NCBI RefSeq assembly: GCF_001613205.1
Contig: NZ_BDBX01000003.1
Coordinates: 1 to 64,000, forward strand
DNA length: 64,000 nt
Origin: Nocardia sienata NBRC 100364
GTDB taxonomy: Bacteria > Actinomycetota > Actinomycetes > Mycobacteriales > Mycobacteriaceae
Reading direction: 5' to 3'
The notes beneath the pieces were generated by a model that saw only the letters and a program-made list of their open reading frames with translations, did no database searches and was not told where the DNA came from. The position numbers were made by a program, and so were the translations under genes. How positions within the stretch are numbered: the first letter of the stretch is position 1; each line of letters opens with the position of its first letter. This document shows, piece by piece, positions 53,201 to 63,400 of the stretch.

Positions 53201-54598
53201 GGGGTGCCGACGCGCGACCGAATCGAAGACCTCAGCGATACCGCGATCCGTCGCGCCCGCCGGATCCTCGTGCGGGCTGCGCGTCACGGCCACCGCGGGC
53301 GCGCGGGTCAGCCGACCGGCGGGCGTATCCGCGGAAGCCGCCGCCACGTCGCTCATCGCGGTCAGGAAGCGGCTGTGCAGACTCGCCAGCGCCGCGGAAT
53401 CGCACCGATCGGCGGTGCTGTCCATATCGATGCGTGGCGGACCGTCTCCGAGATGGATGCCGATGCCGAATGCCTCGGTGTATCCGGTCGATACCGGTAT
53501 CGGTGTGGCGACCACATCACCGAAGTAGATATCGGGCGCAGCGGGCAGGATATTGAGCACCGGGCCGGTGATCCGGTGCTCGCCGCCCGGGGACGTGCCG
53601 TCGGCGAGCAGGTCGAATCGCCGATAATGCTGGTGGCGCAGCACCGTTCGCAGCTCCGCCTGCGTTGCCGCGGCGAGTGCGCCGATGGACCCGCCGGGGT
53701 CGACCTCGACGCGCAGTCCGACGACGTTCGAGGTCATACCGAGCGCGCGCCAGGATCGTTTGGCCGGCACCGGCAGACCGAGGACCACGGTCCGCGCACC
53801 GGAATCGGCGTGCAGCAGCAGCGCCGTCGTCGCGGCCAGCAGGGCCGGCGAGTCCACGCCGAATCGCGCTGCCGCCAGCCGGAATTCCCGCCACTCTTTG
53901 TCACCGGGACTACCTGAGTGCCGTATCGGCCCGGACACGCCGACGGCGACCGGCGGATGGGCGAACATCGGCGCGTCGGGCAGCCCGGCGAGCCGTTCGG
54001 ACCAGAACGCACGGTCGTCGGTGAACCGGGGCGAGGCCCGATACCGCCGGTCCTGCTCGACATATCCCGCGACGGTATCGGCGACTTCCGGCGCGGGCTC
54101 ACCACCGATCAATGCGGTGTAGGCTCGCGCGACCGCCCGGATGAGAGCCAGCGACGCGCCGCCGTCGAGGACGATGTGGTGGGCGCGGAGGGCCCAGAGG
54201 TGACCCGCCGCACCGAGGTCCAGCAGATGGTGGTCGAACAGCGGAGCGACGGTCAGATCGAAGGTGGGTAGTGCGGCGCGCAGGTAGGCCAGTGCCGCCT
54301 CGACCGGGTCGGCTGCCGCACCGAAATCGCCCCGATGCAGGATCCATTCGGTGCAGTCCTCGATCACCTGACGCGGTTCGGGACCCTCGGTGTCGAGCCG
54401 GATGCGTAAGGTCTCGGCGGCCGCGACGACACCGCGCAGCGTACGTTCGAACAGGGCGGGATCGATGCGCCCGCGCAGGTGGATGTAGCCCTCCAGGCGA
54501 TAGCGATGATCCGCGCCGTTGAGGATGGTGTAGGCCCAGATCTCCTGCTGCGCGACGGTCAGCGGGTAGTCGATCCGGCGTTGCGTCGTCTGCGTCAT
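50222..54598 (-). CDS. Nonribosomal peptide synthetase, C-A-PCP-C
   Basis: A 1458-residue NRPS with four domains. C1 (residues 10-430) has the intact motif HHIVLDG (140-146). The adenylation domain (455-945) has FTSGSTGAPKG (about 589-599), IYGPVEAT and the catalytic Lys in LTANGKVDRAAL. The carrier domain has the phosphopantetheine Ser in GGNSLAAIRL. C2 (about 1030-1458) has HHCAGDA, with the catalytic His kept and Gly replaced by Ala. No thioesterase follows, so C2 is likely the release or transfer domain. Read by eye, the A-domain pocket is D-M-W-L-S-A-I-A-Y-K, which I cannot assign. The ATG overlaps the upstream NRPS stop by 4 bases. Confidence 0.92.
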   Translation of the reverse strand: MTQTTQRRIDYPLTVAQQEIWAYTILNGADHRYRLEGYIHLRGRIDPALFERTLRGVVAAAETLRIRLDTEGPEPRQVIEDCTEWILHRGDFGAAADPVEAALAYLRAALPTFDLTVAPLFDHHLLDLGAAGHLWALRAHHIVLDGGASLALIRAVARAYTALIGGEPAPEVADTVAGYVEQDRRYRASPRFTDDRAFWSERLAGLPDAPMFAHPPVAVGVSGPIRHSGSPGDKEWREFRLAAARFGVDSPALLAATTALLLHADSGARTVVLGLPVPAKRSWRALGMTSNVVGLRVEVDPGGSIGALAAATQAELRTVLRHQHYRRFDLLADGTSPGGEHRITGPVLNILPAAPDIYFGDVVATPIPVSTGYTEAFGIGIHLGDGPPRIDMDSTADRCDSAALASLHSRFLTAMSDVAAASADTPAGRLTRAPAVAVTRSPHEDPAGATDRGIAEVFDSVARRHPERHALWYEGEHVGYRELQVRAQRFAHHLASRHGVGLGTPVGLRLPRTPELVVAALALMQLGAICVPLHEQDPPDRVAWMLSYTGTELVVDDIALVRSVSRSDGPVSTTPAGSVPADAAAWLMFTSGSTGAPKGVLATHRAIVTRAVDRIAAGPEYARMLMHSPYAWDMVVWELWMPLLQGHTVVIATPDRLGAEDFRQVLRAGEVTAALLATGLFQVLVDDIPDSLGRLRTLSTAGDILPLDTVRAMRAAAPGLPIVNIYGPVEATAYATAYSIPTGPLPDEAIPVGRAVDHTEVLILDALLRPVPPGMVGEIYLTGAGLARGYHRMPGRTATAFTANPFGAPGARMYRTGDHGSWGADGAVRFLGRGDRQVKVNGIRVEPGEIEHAIRNMPGVTAAVVTAHRVAAGKSLVAHVVAAEPIDTAVMRTRLARVLPAYLLPAVIVQIPALPLTANGKVDRAALTMPASAAAEPPRTPRRQILAGLFADAVGQQRVGVQDDFFRIGGNSLAAIRLAAAASRTFGVVVSPRDLLDAPTVAALERRIADRGGDPGAVDRESVDVAYRESDGSASLPEDAIALAPSQQRLWTVNYLSDGAADYLMPAAVDLIGPLDAAIVRAAVRDVVRRHEILRTTLPFTASGPIQRIAAFDQDAVDYREVTDVEDLNRLLAAELDRGFRLLTEAPLRARLYRLTPDHHVLLVILHHCAGDAESLALLLRELEFAYLARAEGAAPGWPTPPVQFADYARWLRDHGDDPVHAQYWSDLLSGLEYTPPLAVDHPRSAAGGYPAALLPFTLDAATHAAVRDTARRRGATTYAVLHAALVHALTDMGAGPDLVIGTALSGRDRPELDTMLGCAADIVLIRTDRTAAPAAAQLIDQIRDRILEAHENRSYPFERATAAHTGPDRPLPQIVTTFFRDIPVAGGAGDIEVLPRELPPQRAEFEILIQLGEATGPGGEPAGIHGEIRYAAPLWEATTITALACGLRSAITALSNG

Positions 54599-57500
54599 CT
54601 CACTCCGTTCGCGCCGTCGGCGGGCAGGGTCGCGACCCGTTCCAGTTCGGCTTCCAGCCGGGCGATCACCCGGCGCGCCAGATCGTCGTCCAGCAGATCG
54701 CGGTGCCAATTCAGTGCCACTGTCAGCCGGTCGCGCGGCCAGACCGTCGCGGTCAGCGCAAACAGCGTGATCTCCCGCGACGACAGATCGGTCAGCACCA
54801 GGTCACCCACGGTGATGGGGGTCGGCGCGACGTCGACCGGATACGACTCGAACACCAGCAGTGTGTCGAAATACTCGCGCACCGGAACACCGGCCGCGTC
54901 CTCGATCTCGGCCGGACCGAGATGGTGATGGTCGAGTAGTGCCGCCTGCTCGGCCTGCACCGCCCGCAGACACGCGCCTATCGGCTGGTCGGCGCGGCGG
55001 CGCACCCGCACCGGCACGGTGTTGATGAACGAGCCGACCATGGCGTCGATGCCGGGGATGCTCGCGGGCCGTCCGGAGACCACCGCGCCGAACACGACGT
55101 CGTCGGACCCGGTGAGATCACCCAGCACCGACGCCCACACGTACTGCAGGACGGTGTTCAGCGTGACACCGGATGCGGCGGCAACGCCGGCCAGCGCGGC
55201 GGTGCGCGCGGCCGTCAGCGTAACCAGGTGTTCGGTGTGCGACCGCGCCGGATCCCTCGATGCGGCGCCCGGCGCGGCGACCAGGGTCGGCGCGGCGATG
55301 TCGTGCAGGGCAGCGTGCCATGCCGCGGCGGCGGGCCCCCGGTTCTGCGCGGCCCGCCAGCGCAGGAAGGTGGCGAACCCGTCGTCCACCTCGCCGGGGC
55401 CGGCCACACCGAGCGCGAAGGCGCTCAGCAGGTTTCGCATCAGGATCGGCGCGGACCAGCCGTCGAACAGCAGCCGGTGATTGGTCACCGACAGCACGCA
55501 GCGGCGCTCCGCGGTCCGGATCAGCAGGAATCGGATGAGCGGCGGCGTTTCCAAGTCGAATGGGCGCACCTGTTCCGCGGCCAGGACATCGTCCAGTTCG
55601 GTGCCGCGTTCGCATAGGTCGACTTCCTCGACTTCGATCGGCGCGGTCGCGACGACGAGTTGACGCCACCGCCCGCCGCCGTCGCGGACGAACGCTGCCC
55701 GCAGCGCGGAATGCCGATCCACGACATGCTGGGCGGCCGTGCGTAGGCGTGCGAGATCGGGAGTTCCTTCGCAGGTCAGCACCACCTGGAGGGTGTGGAC
55801 CTCGGGTCCGTCCGCGGGTGCGAGGTCGGCGAACTTCTCCTGGATCGGTGTGAGCGCCCGGATATCGCACAACCGGCCGTAGTGGTGCTCCCAGCGATCG
55901 ATCTCGGATTGCCGCAGGCCGGCGGGGGCGAAATCCGAGGGTGTCCACCCGCCGGCAGCGGGATCGGCCGCGTGCCGTGCGAGGGCGCGCAGGACCCTTC
56001 CGAACAGCTCGGCGAAGTCGTGGACGCGCTCGGGCCCGATCAGGGTTTCGGGGAACGAGAAGCCCGCGGTGAGCCGACCACCGACCACCGCGGTGTCGAT
56101 CGCGAGGGCCACCTCGGCAGGTAGGCCGGGGTCGATCGGATCATGGTTGTTCGCGAGGGCCGTGGGCAGCCAGGGGCCGTTCGCCGCGGAGATCGCGCCC
56201 AGATACGTGAACGACAATTGAGTGGTCTCGGCCGGCAGGTCGACGCCGGTACCGAAGTAGCGCAGCAATCCGTAGCCGAGGCCGCCCTCGGGTACGGCAC
56301 GTAGTTGTTCCTTGACGGTTTTCACCGCATCGGCGAGGGCGCGCCCACCCACGATCGCGTCCGCGATATCGATACCTGTCAGGTCGAAACGGCACGGATA
56401 GGCTGCGGTGAACCAGCCGACCGTGCGCGCGAGATCGGCGCCGGGCACGAGATCGCCGTGCCTGCCGTGGGATTCCATCCGCACGGGGACGACGGAGCTG
56501 TCACCGCCGCGCCACGCGACCATCGCCACGGTCAGCGCGGTCAGTAGGACGGTGTTGGTATCGGTGCCGTAGCGCGGGGGCAGCGTGGTCACGGCGGCGG
56601 AGGTCGTCGCCTCGTCGAACTCGCAGACGATGCGGCGCATCGTGTCGGGGCCGTCGATACGCGGATCGAGCCGACGATCGGTGAACAGCGGATCGGGCCC
56701 GCGCAGCAGCTCCCTCCATCTGTCCGCCTGGGCGAGCAACTCGACGTCATCTGCTCTGTCGCGCAGAGCGTGTGCCCATCGCCGCACCGAGGTGCCCGTG
56801 CCGGGCAACCGCGGCGACCGGCCCGACTCGAGCCGGGCCCACGCCGCGACGAAGTCCGGGATCAGGATGCGCCAGGACACACCGTCCACCGCGATGTGGT
56901 GGATCACGACAACGAGCAGCCCGCCGCGATCGCCGCGGCCTCGATCGAGCCAGACACACCGCAGCACGACCCCGTTCGCCGGGTCGAGGCGGCCGATCGC
57001 GGCTTCCGTCTCACGAGCGAGGATCGCGGCCTCTTCGACGTCATCGGCCGACGAGATATCGACCCGGCGGAGAACCGACCCGACCTCGAAGGATCCGGGT
57101 GGGTCGGCGAACAGGCGCCACTCGCCGCCCGCGTCGCGGTAGAGCCGTGCGCGCAGCATGTCGTGCTGTTCGACGACCGCGCCGATCACCTGTCGCACCG
57201 TGGTCGCGGTGATGCCCGCGGGCAGGTCGAGCACCATGTGCTGGGCATACCGGTCGAACGCCACGCGACCGGATGCAGCGCGCTCGATCAGCGCGAGGAC
57301 GGCGGGCGTCGGCGGCATCTCGCCCACCCCGGCGCCGGGTAGTTCGGCGAGCATATGCCGCTCGGGCGCTCCGGTCGTGGCGACCGTGGCCAGCCCCGCG
57401 ACGGTGGGCCGTTCGAAGACCTGCGCGGGGGTGATGTGGACGCCCCGCGATTTCGCCCGGGAGACCAGCAGAATCGACATGACGCTGTCGCCGCCCATGG

Positions 57501-59577
57501 CGAAGAAGGATTCGTCGACACCGACCCGATCCCGGCCGAGCACCTGCCCGAACACCTCGGTCAACGTCTGTTCCACCGGCGTCGACGGCGCACGGTACGG
57601 GATGTCCCGTGGCGCCGGTTCGGGCAGTGCCGCCCGGTCCACCTTGCCGGCCGTGGTGGCGGGGAACGCGTCCAGCACGACGATATCGTCGGGCATCATG
57701 GCGGCCGGGAGGGCGCGGGACAATTCCGTGCGGAGTGCGTCCGGAGCGCAGACCGCGCCCGCTACCGGCACGACATAACCGAGGAGCCTTCCGTCGGGGC
57801 GCAGCGTCGCCACCGCCTGCGCGACCGTCGCGCACGCCGAGAGCGCGGCCTCCACCTCGCCCAGTTCGATGCGCACGCCGTGGCGTTTGACCTGAAGATC
57901 GACTCGGCTCCGGTACTCCAGCAGCTCGGTCGCCGCATTCCACCGGACGATATCGCCGGTGCGGTACAGCCGCGCACCGGGTACGAAAGGGTCCGCGACG
58001 AAACGCTCGGCCGTACGTCCGGGCTCGCCCTGATAGCACCGCGCCAGTTGTGGGCCCGCGAGATACAGTTCGCCGGGCAGCCCGTCGGGTACGGGGCGCA
58101 GCCGCGCGTCGAGTACGTACGCCCGCGTATTCGTGGCGACCGATCCGATGGGTATCGACACCGAAGCCGGCAGGTTCACCGGGTATCCCGTGACGGCGCC
58201 GGTCGCTTCGGTCGGCCCGTAGAGGTTGTGCAGCCGCGCGGGGCTCGCCGCACCGAAACGCTGCGCCAGGGCGGGTGTGAGCGTCTCCCCGATGGTCAGC
58301 ACACGGCGGACGCAGGCCGGAAGCCCGGACACCACAGTGAGGTAATTGCTCAGTGTCGAGGGCACGAACTGGAGGGTCGTCACCCCGTGTGCGGCGATCA
58401 GCCGGGTCAGTTCGGCCGGGTCGGTGTGCGCCGACGGCGGTGCGATGGCAAGGGTCGCTCCGGTACTCGCGGGCCAGAACAGCTCCCAGATCGAGACGTC
58501 GAAGGTGACCGGCGTCTTCTGCAGGACGGTGTCGGTCTCGTCGAGGCCGATGTGCTCACTCATCCACCGCAGATGGTCCACCACCGCCGCATGCGGGACC
58601 GCGACACCCTTGGGCACGCCGGTCGAGCCGGAAGTGAACATGAGATACGCCAGATTGCCGGAGCGCAGGGGCGCGTGCCGGTCGGCATCGTCCAGCGGTG
58701 CGCCGTCTTCGTCCCCATAATCCGGCTCGTCGAGGTAGTGGACGGGCACGGCATCGGTGGCGAAGCCGGCCCCGCGCGTGCTCAGGACCAGCACCGGCTG
58801 GGCCACTGTCAGGATTCGATTCAGCCGCTCGGCCGGATGACCCGGTTCCAGCGGCAGATACGCACCGCCCGCCTTCAGCACGGCGTACACCGCGACGACC
58901 GCTCCGATCGAACGGACCATCGCAACGCCGACCACCGTATCCGGGCCGACACCACGCCGAATCAGACCGCGTGCCAGTCGATTCGCGCGGGCGTCCAGCT
59001 CACCGTAGGTGACCGATTCCGCACCGTGCACCAGTGCGATCGCCTCGGGCGACCGGCGCGCGATCGACTCGAAACCGGTCAGGGTGGTGACATACGGGTC
59101 CCGGGCGCGAACCGGGCCGCCGCGGCGCAGAATGCGCGCGCGGTCCTCCTCGGCGGTGAGATCGACCCGGGCAACCGGCGTTCCGGGCGCGGCTACGAGT
59201 CTCGCGAAAAGCTTTGTGAAAATGGCCAACTCGACCTCGGGCAACCCGACTTGCCACCCGTCGTCGTTGTCGTACACCGCGGTCGGACATTCCGGTCCGG
59301 CAGCGGTGGTCGTGCGCTGCCTGAGCAGCGCCCCGACCTGGGTGGCGACGCTGCGGAAGTCGTCGCGTGCCGCCACCGTCACACGGATCCCGATCGCGGT
59401 GGTACCGGACCGGTAGCCGACGGTCACCCGGTCCGCGCCCGTCCGGCGATGCGTGTACACCGCCAGCGCGGCCAGCACGACCGCCGCTGTCCCGCCGCCG
59501 CTGCGCCGGGCCAGCGGACCCAGCCCCGGCGTCTGCTCGAGCGGGTGGTCGAGTGTGCTCGTCTCAGGGGTAGGCAT
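54595..59577 (-). CDS. Nonribosomal peptide synthetase, half-C-A-PCP-E-C (inactive C)
   Basis: A 1660-residue NRPS. Residues 25-150 look like only the C-terminal lobe of a condensation domain. The adenylation domain (165-655) has FTSGSTGVPKG, NLYGPTEATG and ATTAGKVDRAAL. The carrier domain has GGDSVMS (695-701). The epimerization domain follows, with HHIAVDGVSW (893-902), ESHGR and VGWFTAAYP. The last domain is a condensation domain whose motif is NHRLLFDGWS: the catalytic second His is Arg (codon 55474-55476). The activated residue should become D-configured. By eye the pocket reads D-V-W-Q-L-I-L-G-A-K, of unknown specificity. The start overlaps the dehydrogenase gene by 14 bases. Confidence 0.92.
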   Translation of the reverse strand: MPTPETSTLDHPLEQTPGLGPLARRSGGGTAAVVLAALAVYTHRRTGADRVTVGYRSGTTAIGIRVTVAARDDFRSVATQVGALLRQRTTTAAGPECPTAVYDNDDGWQVGLPEVELAIFTKLFARLVAAPGTPVARVDLTAEEDRARILRRGGPVRARDPYVTTLTGFESIARRSPEAIALVHGAESVTYGELDARANRLARGLIRRGVGPDTVVGVAMVRSIGAVVAVYAVLKAGGAYLPLEPGHPAERLNRILTVAQPVLVLSTRGAGFATDAVPVHYLDEPDYGDEDGAPLDDADRHAPLRSGNLAYLMFTSGSTGVPKGVAVPHAAVVDHLRWMSEHIGLDETDTVLQKTPVTFDVSIWELFWPASTGATLAIAPPSAHTDPAELTRLIAAHGVTTLQFVPSTLSNYLTVVSGLPACVRRVLTIGETLTPALAQRFGAASPARLHNLYGPTEATGAVTGYPVNLPASVSIPIGSVATNTRAYVLDARLRPVPDGLPGELYLAGPQLARCYQGEPGRTAERFVADPFVPGARLYRTGDIVRWNAATELLEYRSRVDLQVKRHGVRIELGEVEAALSACATVAQAVATLRPDGRLLGYVVPVAGAVCAPDALRTELSRALPAAMMPDDIVVLDAFPATTAGKVDRAALPEPAPRDIPYRAPSTPVEQTLTEVFGQVLGRDRVGVDESFFAMGGDSVMSILLVSRAKSRGVHITPAQVFERPTVAGLATVATTGAPERHMLAELPGAGVGEMPPTPAVLALIERAASGRVAFDRYAQHMVLDLPAGITATTVRQVIGAVVEQHDMLRARLYRDAGGEWRLFADPPGSFEVGSVLRRVDISSADDVEEAAILARETEAAIGRLDPANGVVLRCVWLDRGRGDRGGLLVVVIHHIAVDGVSWRILIPDFVAAWARLESGRSPRLPGTGTSVRRWAHALRDRADDVELLAQADRWRELLRGPDPLFTDRRLDPRIDGPDTMRRIVCEFDEATTSAAVTTLPPRYGTDTNTVLLTALTVAMVAWRGGDSSVVPVRMESHGRHGDLVPGADLARTVGWFTAAYPCRFDLTGIDIADAIVGGRALADAVKTVKEQLRAVPEGGLGYGLLRYFGTGVDLPAETTQLSFTYLGAISAANGPWLPTALANNHDPIDPGLPAEVALAIDTAVVGGRLTAGFSFPETLIGPERVHDFAELFGRVLRALARHAADPAAGGWTPSDFAPAGLRQSEIDRWEHHYGRLCDIRALTPIQEKFADLAPADGPEVHTLQVVLTCEGTPDLARLRTAAQHVVDRHSALRAAFVRDGGGRWRQLVVATAPIEVEEVDLCERGTELDDVLAAEQVRPFDLETPPLIRFLLIRTAERRCVLSVTNHRLLFDGWSAPILMRNLLSAFALGVAGPGEVDDGFATFLRWRAAQNRGPAAAAWHAALHDIAAPTLVAAPGAASRDPARSHTEHLVTLTAARTAALAGVAAASGVTLNTVLQYVWASVLGDLTGSDDVVFGAVVSGRPASIPGIDAMVGSFINTVPVRVRRRADQPIGACLRAVQAEQAALLDHHHLGPAEIEDAAGVPVREYFDTLLVFESYPVDVAPTPITVGDLVLTDLSSREITLFALTATVWPRDRLTVALNWHRDLLDDDLARRVIARLEAELERVATLPADGANGVR

Positions 59578-60418
59578 GGAATCCCCTTCCCGATTTGCGG
59601 CCCAGATGCCCGTTCTCGACCAGCGTGGCCAGCACATTCGGCACGCGATAGCGGCCGTCGCCGGTGGTATCGCGCAGCACCGCGAGGGTGTCGGCCACAT
59701 TGTCGAGGCCGATCAGATCCGCGGTGCGCAGTGGTCCCATCCGATGGCCGAGGCAGCCCTCGAACAAGGCGTCGACCGTGGCGGCGTCGGTTCCGGATTC
59801 GGTGACAGCGGCGGCCTCCGCGATGGCGAGCATGAGCACCCGGTTGATGACGAATCCCGGCCCGTCACCGACCACGATGCCGCGTTTGCCGAGTGCGCTC
59901 AGGAAGTCGAGCGCCGTGGCCAGGGTGCCGGGTGCGGTCTGCGCGGTGGTGATCACCTCCACCGCCTCGGTCAGCGGCGCGGGGTTCATGAAATGCAGTC
60001 CGAGCATCCGCTCCGGCCGGGTGGTGCGGGCGGCCAGGTCGGTTATGGGGATGGCCGAGGTCCCCGACGCGAACACAGCCGACGGCGCACACACACGGTC
60101 GAGTTCGGCCAGTACGCGGTACTTGAGTGCGACTCGTTCCGTAACGGATTCGATGACGAGGGTGGCCTCGCGCAGCTCCTCGACGCGCTGCGACCACCTG
60201 ATGCGGTCGGTGATCCCGGCGAGCTCGCCGGGGCGCGGACCGCGGCCCAGCAGCACGCTCGAACGCAGCGCCGCGCGGATGCCGCGCCGGGCGCGTTCGG
60301 CAGCAGTGGGATCGGGATCGACCACGGTGACGGGCATGCCCGCTGCGGCCACGCACTGGGCGATACCCGCGCCCATTGTGCCCGCGCCGACCACGCCGAT
60401 CCGGTGCTGTGCGGTCAC
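59564..60418 (-). CDS. 3-hydroxyacyl-CoA (hydroxybutyryl-CoA) dehydrogenase
   Basis: A 284-residue NAD-dependent dehydrogenase. The Rossmann motif GVVGAGTMGAGIAQ is at the N-terminus; the catalytic His is in GLHFMNPAPLTEAVEV, and the dimerization domain ends with GHLGRKSGRGFHAYP. It starts with a GTG overlapping the PKS stop by 4 bases and overlaps the following NRPS by 14 bases, so it is an integral cluster gene. It could oxidise or reduce a 3-hydroxyacyl-CoA used as starter or extender, or act on the KS product. Which is unknown. Confidence 0.9.
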   Translation of the reverse strand: MTAQHRIGVVGAGTMGAGIAQCVAAAGMPVTVVDPDPTAAERARRGIRAALRSSVLLGRGPRPGELAGITDRIRWSQRVEELREATLVIESVTERVALKYRVLAELDRVCAPSAVFASGTSAIPITDLAARTTRPERMLGLHFMNPAPLTEAVEVITTAQTAPGTLATALDFLSALGKRGIVVGDGPGFVINRVLMLAIAEAAAVTESGTDAATVDALFEGCLGHRMGPLRTADLIGLDNVADTLAVLRDTTGDGRYRVPNVLATLVENGHLGRKSGRGFHAYP

Positions 60419-63400
60419 GGGTGGATCTCCTGTTCGTCCTGGAAGGCTTCGATGCCGAGCACGGCGTCGTGCACCGGTTCGTCCGGTCTGTCGATCGCGG
60501 CCCGCGCCAGCGCGACCAGTTCGTCGGCGATGGCCTCGGCGGAGGACCGGTCGAACAGTGCGGTCGCGTAGTGCACATGTAACTCGGCGGAGTCGGGCGT
60601 CCATGCGAGCGCGAGTTCGGTGTCCGCCGGCGCGACCCGCGCGTGGCCGAGGTACCGCAGGGTCGTCGCGTCGGTACTCGCGGCCGATTCCGGCGGGTCG
60701 TCGCGCAATATCCGCCAGGTGGTGTCCGGGCGGACGTTCACGATGACGTCTCGCGCACCATCGGGTCCGTCGGGCATACCGATACGCAACCGGTCACCGC
60801 CGCTGTACCAGCCGAGCAGAACCGTGTATGCGTCGAACAGCGCGGTCTCGAAGCGGTCGAGTTCGGCGCGATCCAGTTCTATCGCACGCGTGACCACTTC
60901 GTATTCCACGGTGTTCCCGACGCGTGGTCGATCGGTGGGTATCGACGCCGTCACGTCCGGGTTCCGCCGGGGTCCGGCGATCAGCTCCTCGACCGGCGGC
61001 GCGCCGGCGTCCGACACCATCGCCGTCAGGATCTCCAGGAACGCGTCGCCGAGCGCGGCCACCGTCTGCGTGGTGAACAGCTCGGTGCTGAACTCCAGGC
61101 ACGCGCCGATATCGCGTGCGACGCTGTCGGTGTATTCGAAGGTGATCAGCGTCAGGTCGAATTTGGCAGTACCGGTCGGCAATCCGCCGAATTCGTTACT
61201 TGCGGCGTGATCGAGATCGAACAGTTCCGCGCCCGCCTCGTCGATTCGCTCCATTCGTGGCGTCACCTGGTGGATGTAGAGCACATCGAACAGCGGTGTG
61301 CGCGACAGGTCGCGCTGCGGCGCCACGGCATTGACCACCCGGTCGAACGGGATCTCCTGGTGTTCGAGCGCATCGAAAACGACCGAGCGCACCCGGGTCA
61401 GCAGGTCCGGCAATGTGGTGTCGGCGGTGAAGTCGGTGCGCAAGGCGACCGTACTGTTGAAATAGCCGATCAGGTCCTGGAATTCGCTTCGGCCGCGTCC
61501 GGTGGTCGGCGTGCCGACGACGATATCGCGCTGGCCGCTGTGCCGCGCGAGAGTCAGATAGAAGGCGCTGAGCAGGACCACGAACAGCGAGACCGAGGCT
61601 CGACCCGCCAGCGCACGCAGATCGGTGAGCAGTTGCGCGGGGATGGTGAACGGATGTAGGTCGCCGACATAGGTCTTGCGGTCGGGTCGTGGGAAATCCG
61701 TGGGCAGTTGCAGCACCGGCGCGTCGGCCAGCGTGTCACGCCAGTAGTCGAGTTCGTGGTCGAGCGCCGAACTCGCCAGCAGTGCGCGATGCCAGGCCGC
61801 GTAGTCGCGGTACCGGATCGGCAGTGGCGCCAGGCGGTGCGGCCGGCCCTCGCGCCGCGCGGCGTAGAGCTCCGGCAGCTCGCGTCCGAGAATCGTCGGC
61901 GTCGCACCGTCGGTGACGGCGTGATGGCAGGTCAATTGCAGTACATGGGTATCCGGTCCCACGGTGATGAGCAACACCCGCAACAGGGCGTCGACAGCGA
62001 GATCGAACGGCTCGGTGGCGGCCGCGCGCACGAGGTCGCGGGCCGCGGCGAGCGGATCGGGTTCGGCGGAGACGTCGACGCGGCGGACATAGTCGTCCAG
62101 CCGATCACGGATGCGCAACACCGCGACGCCGTCCACTTCGGCGAAGTTGTACCGCAGGGTCTCGTGACGCTCGACGAGGTCGTCGAAGGTACCGTGCAGC
62201 GCGTCCGGGTCGATCGGCCCGCGCAACAGCTGCACGACCGGATAGTTGTACAGCGTCGTCCGCGGATCGAACTGGTGGTGGAACCACATCCGTTCCTGCC
62301 CCGACGACATGACCGGTTCGTCGTGTGCGACCAGAGCCGGGATCGGTGCGCGCGCGGTGCCGGCGGCGCGCCCGGTCGCGAGAAGCTCGGCGAAATCGGC
62401 CAGCCGAGGACGCTCGTAGACGTCGAGCAGTTTCGGCCGGAAACCGTAGGTCTCCTCGACCCGGTCCACCAGTTGCACCGCGATCAGCGAATTGCCACCG
62501 AGGGCGAAATAGTCGGCGTCTTCGTCTATCTCGTCGTCGGTGTAGAGCAGTTCGGCGAGGGTTCGACGCAGCCAGCGCACCGGATCGGAGTGGTCGTGCG
62601 GCGGGACGGGCACGGCGGGCGGTACGACGACGGACGCCGCGGCGCGGGGCAGGTCGACCCAGCAGCCGGATTCGCGCATCGGATGGCCGGGCAAACGTAT
62701 CCGGCGGGCGTGGACGGGCGCGACGGCCGACCAGTCGAGGTCGACACCGTATTCGTACAACCGGCCCAGGAGTTCGTTCAGGTCGGCGGTATCGGCGGCT
62801 GCGGAGACGATCTCGGCGTCCGGTACCGCGTCGGTGATGAGCCCGGCGAGCCTGCCGTCCCGGCTGGGCTCCACGAACACCACGGGCCCTTCGGCCATGA
62901 GGGTGCGCACCGCGCCGAGGAGCCGGTCGCCGTCGATGGTGGGCGCCGCGTCGACGAGGTCGGCCGGTTCGACCCCGTCACGGGAGCCGAGCAGGTACCG
63001 GGCGGCGAAGCGTGACGATCCCGCGCTCAGCAGTGCCGCGAACCGGACCCCGCACGCGGTGAGCCGTTCGTGCACCGCGATCTGCCCGGCCAGCACCGAC
63101 GCCGTCGTTCCGGTGGCGGGCAGCTCGGCGGGCAGTGTGGGCGGCTGCGCCGCGACGGTGCCGGCCGGACCCGGTGGGACCGCAGCGGCGTCGGGAGACA
63201 GCAACAGCACCACGCGCGGCGCGGTCGGCACGCGGTGCGCGCACACGGCGGCCTTGTCCAGCGACTCGGCGAGTTCCGCCGTGTCCGATGCGGTCACGGC
63301 GACCCGGTGCTCGTACTGGTCCCGACCGAGGGTGAGAGTCGCGGCCACTTCGTCCAGCGTGCCATCGGTGCTGCGCACCGCCTCGGCGAGCCGGGCGCAC

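Noticed and set aside
57355..59805. 816-codon plus-strand frame opposite the NRPS
   Set aside because: Antisense shadow of the adenylation domain; Arg/Gly/Asp-rich composition without motifs.
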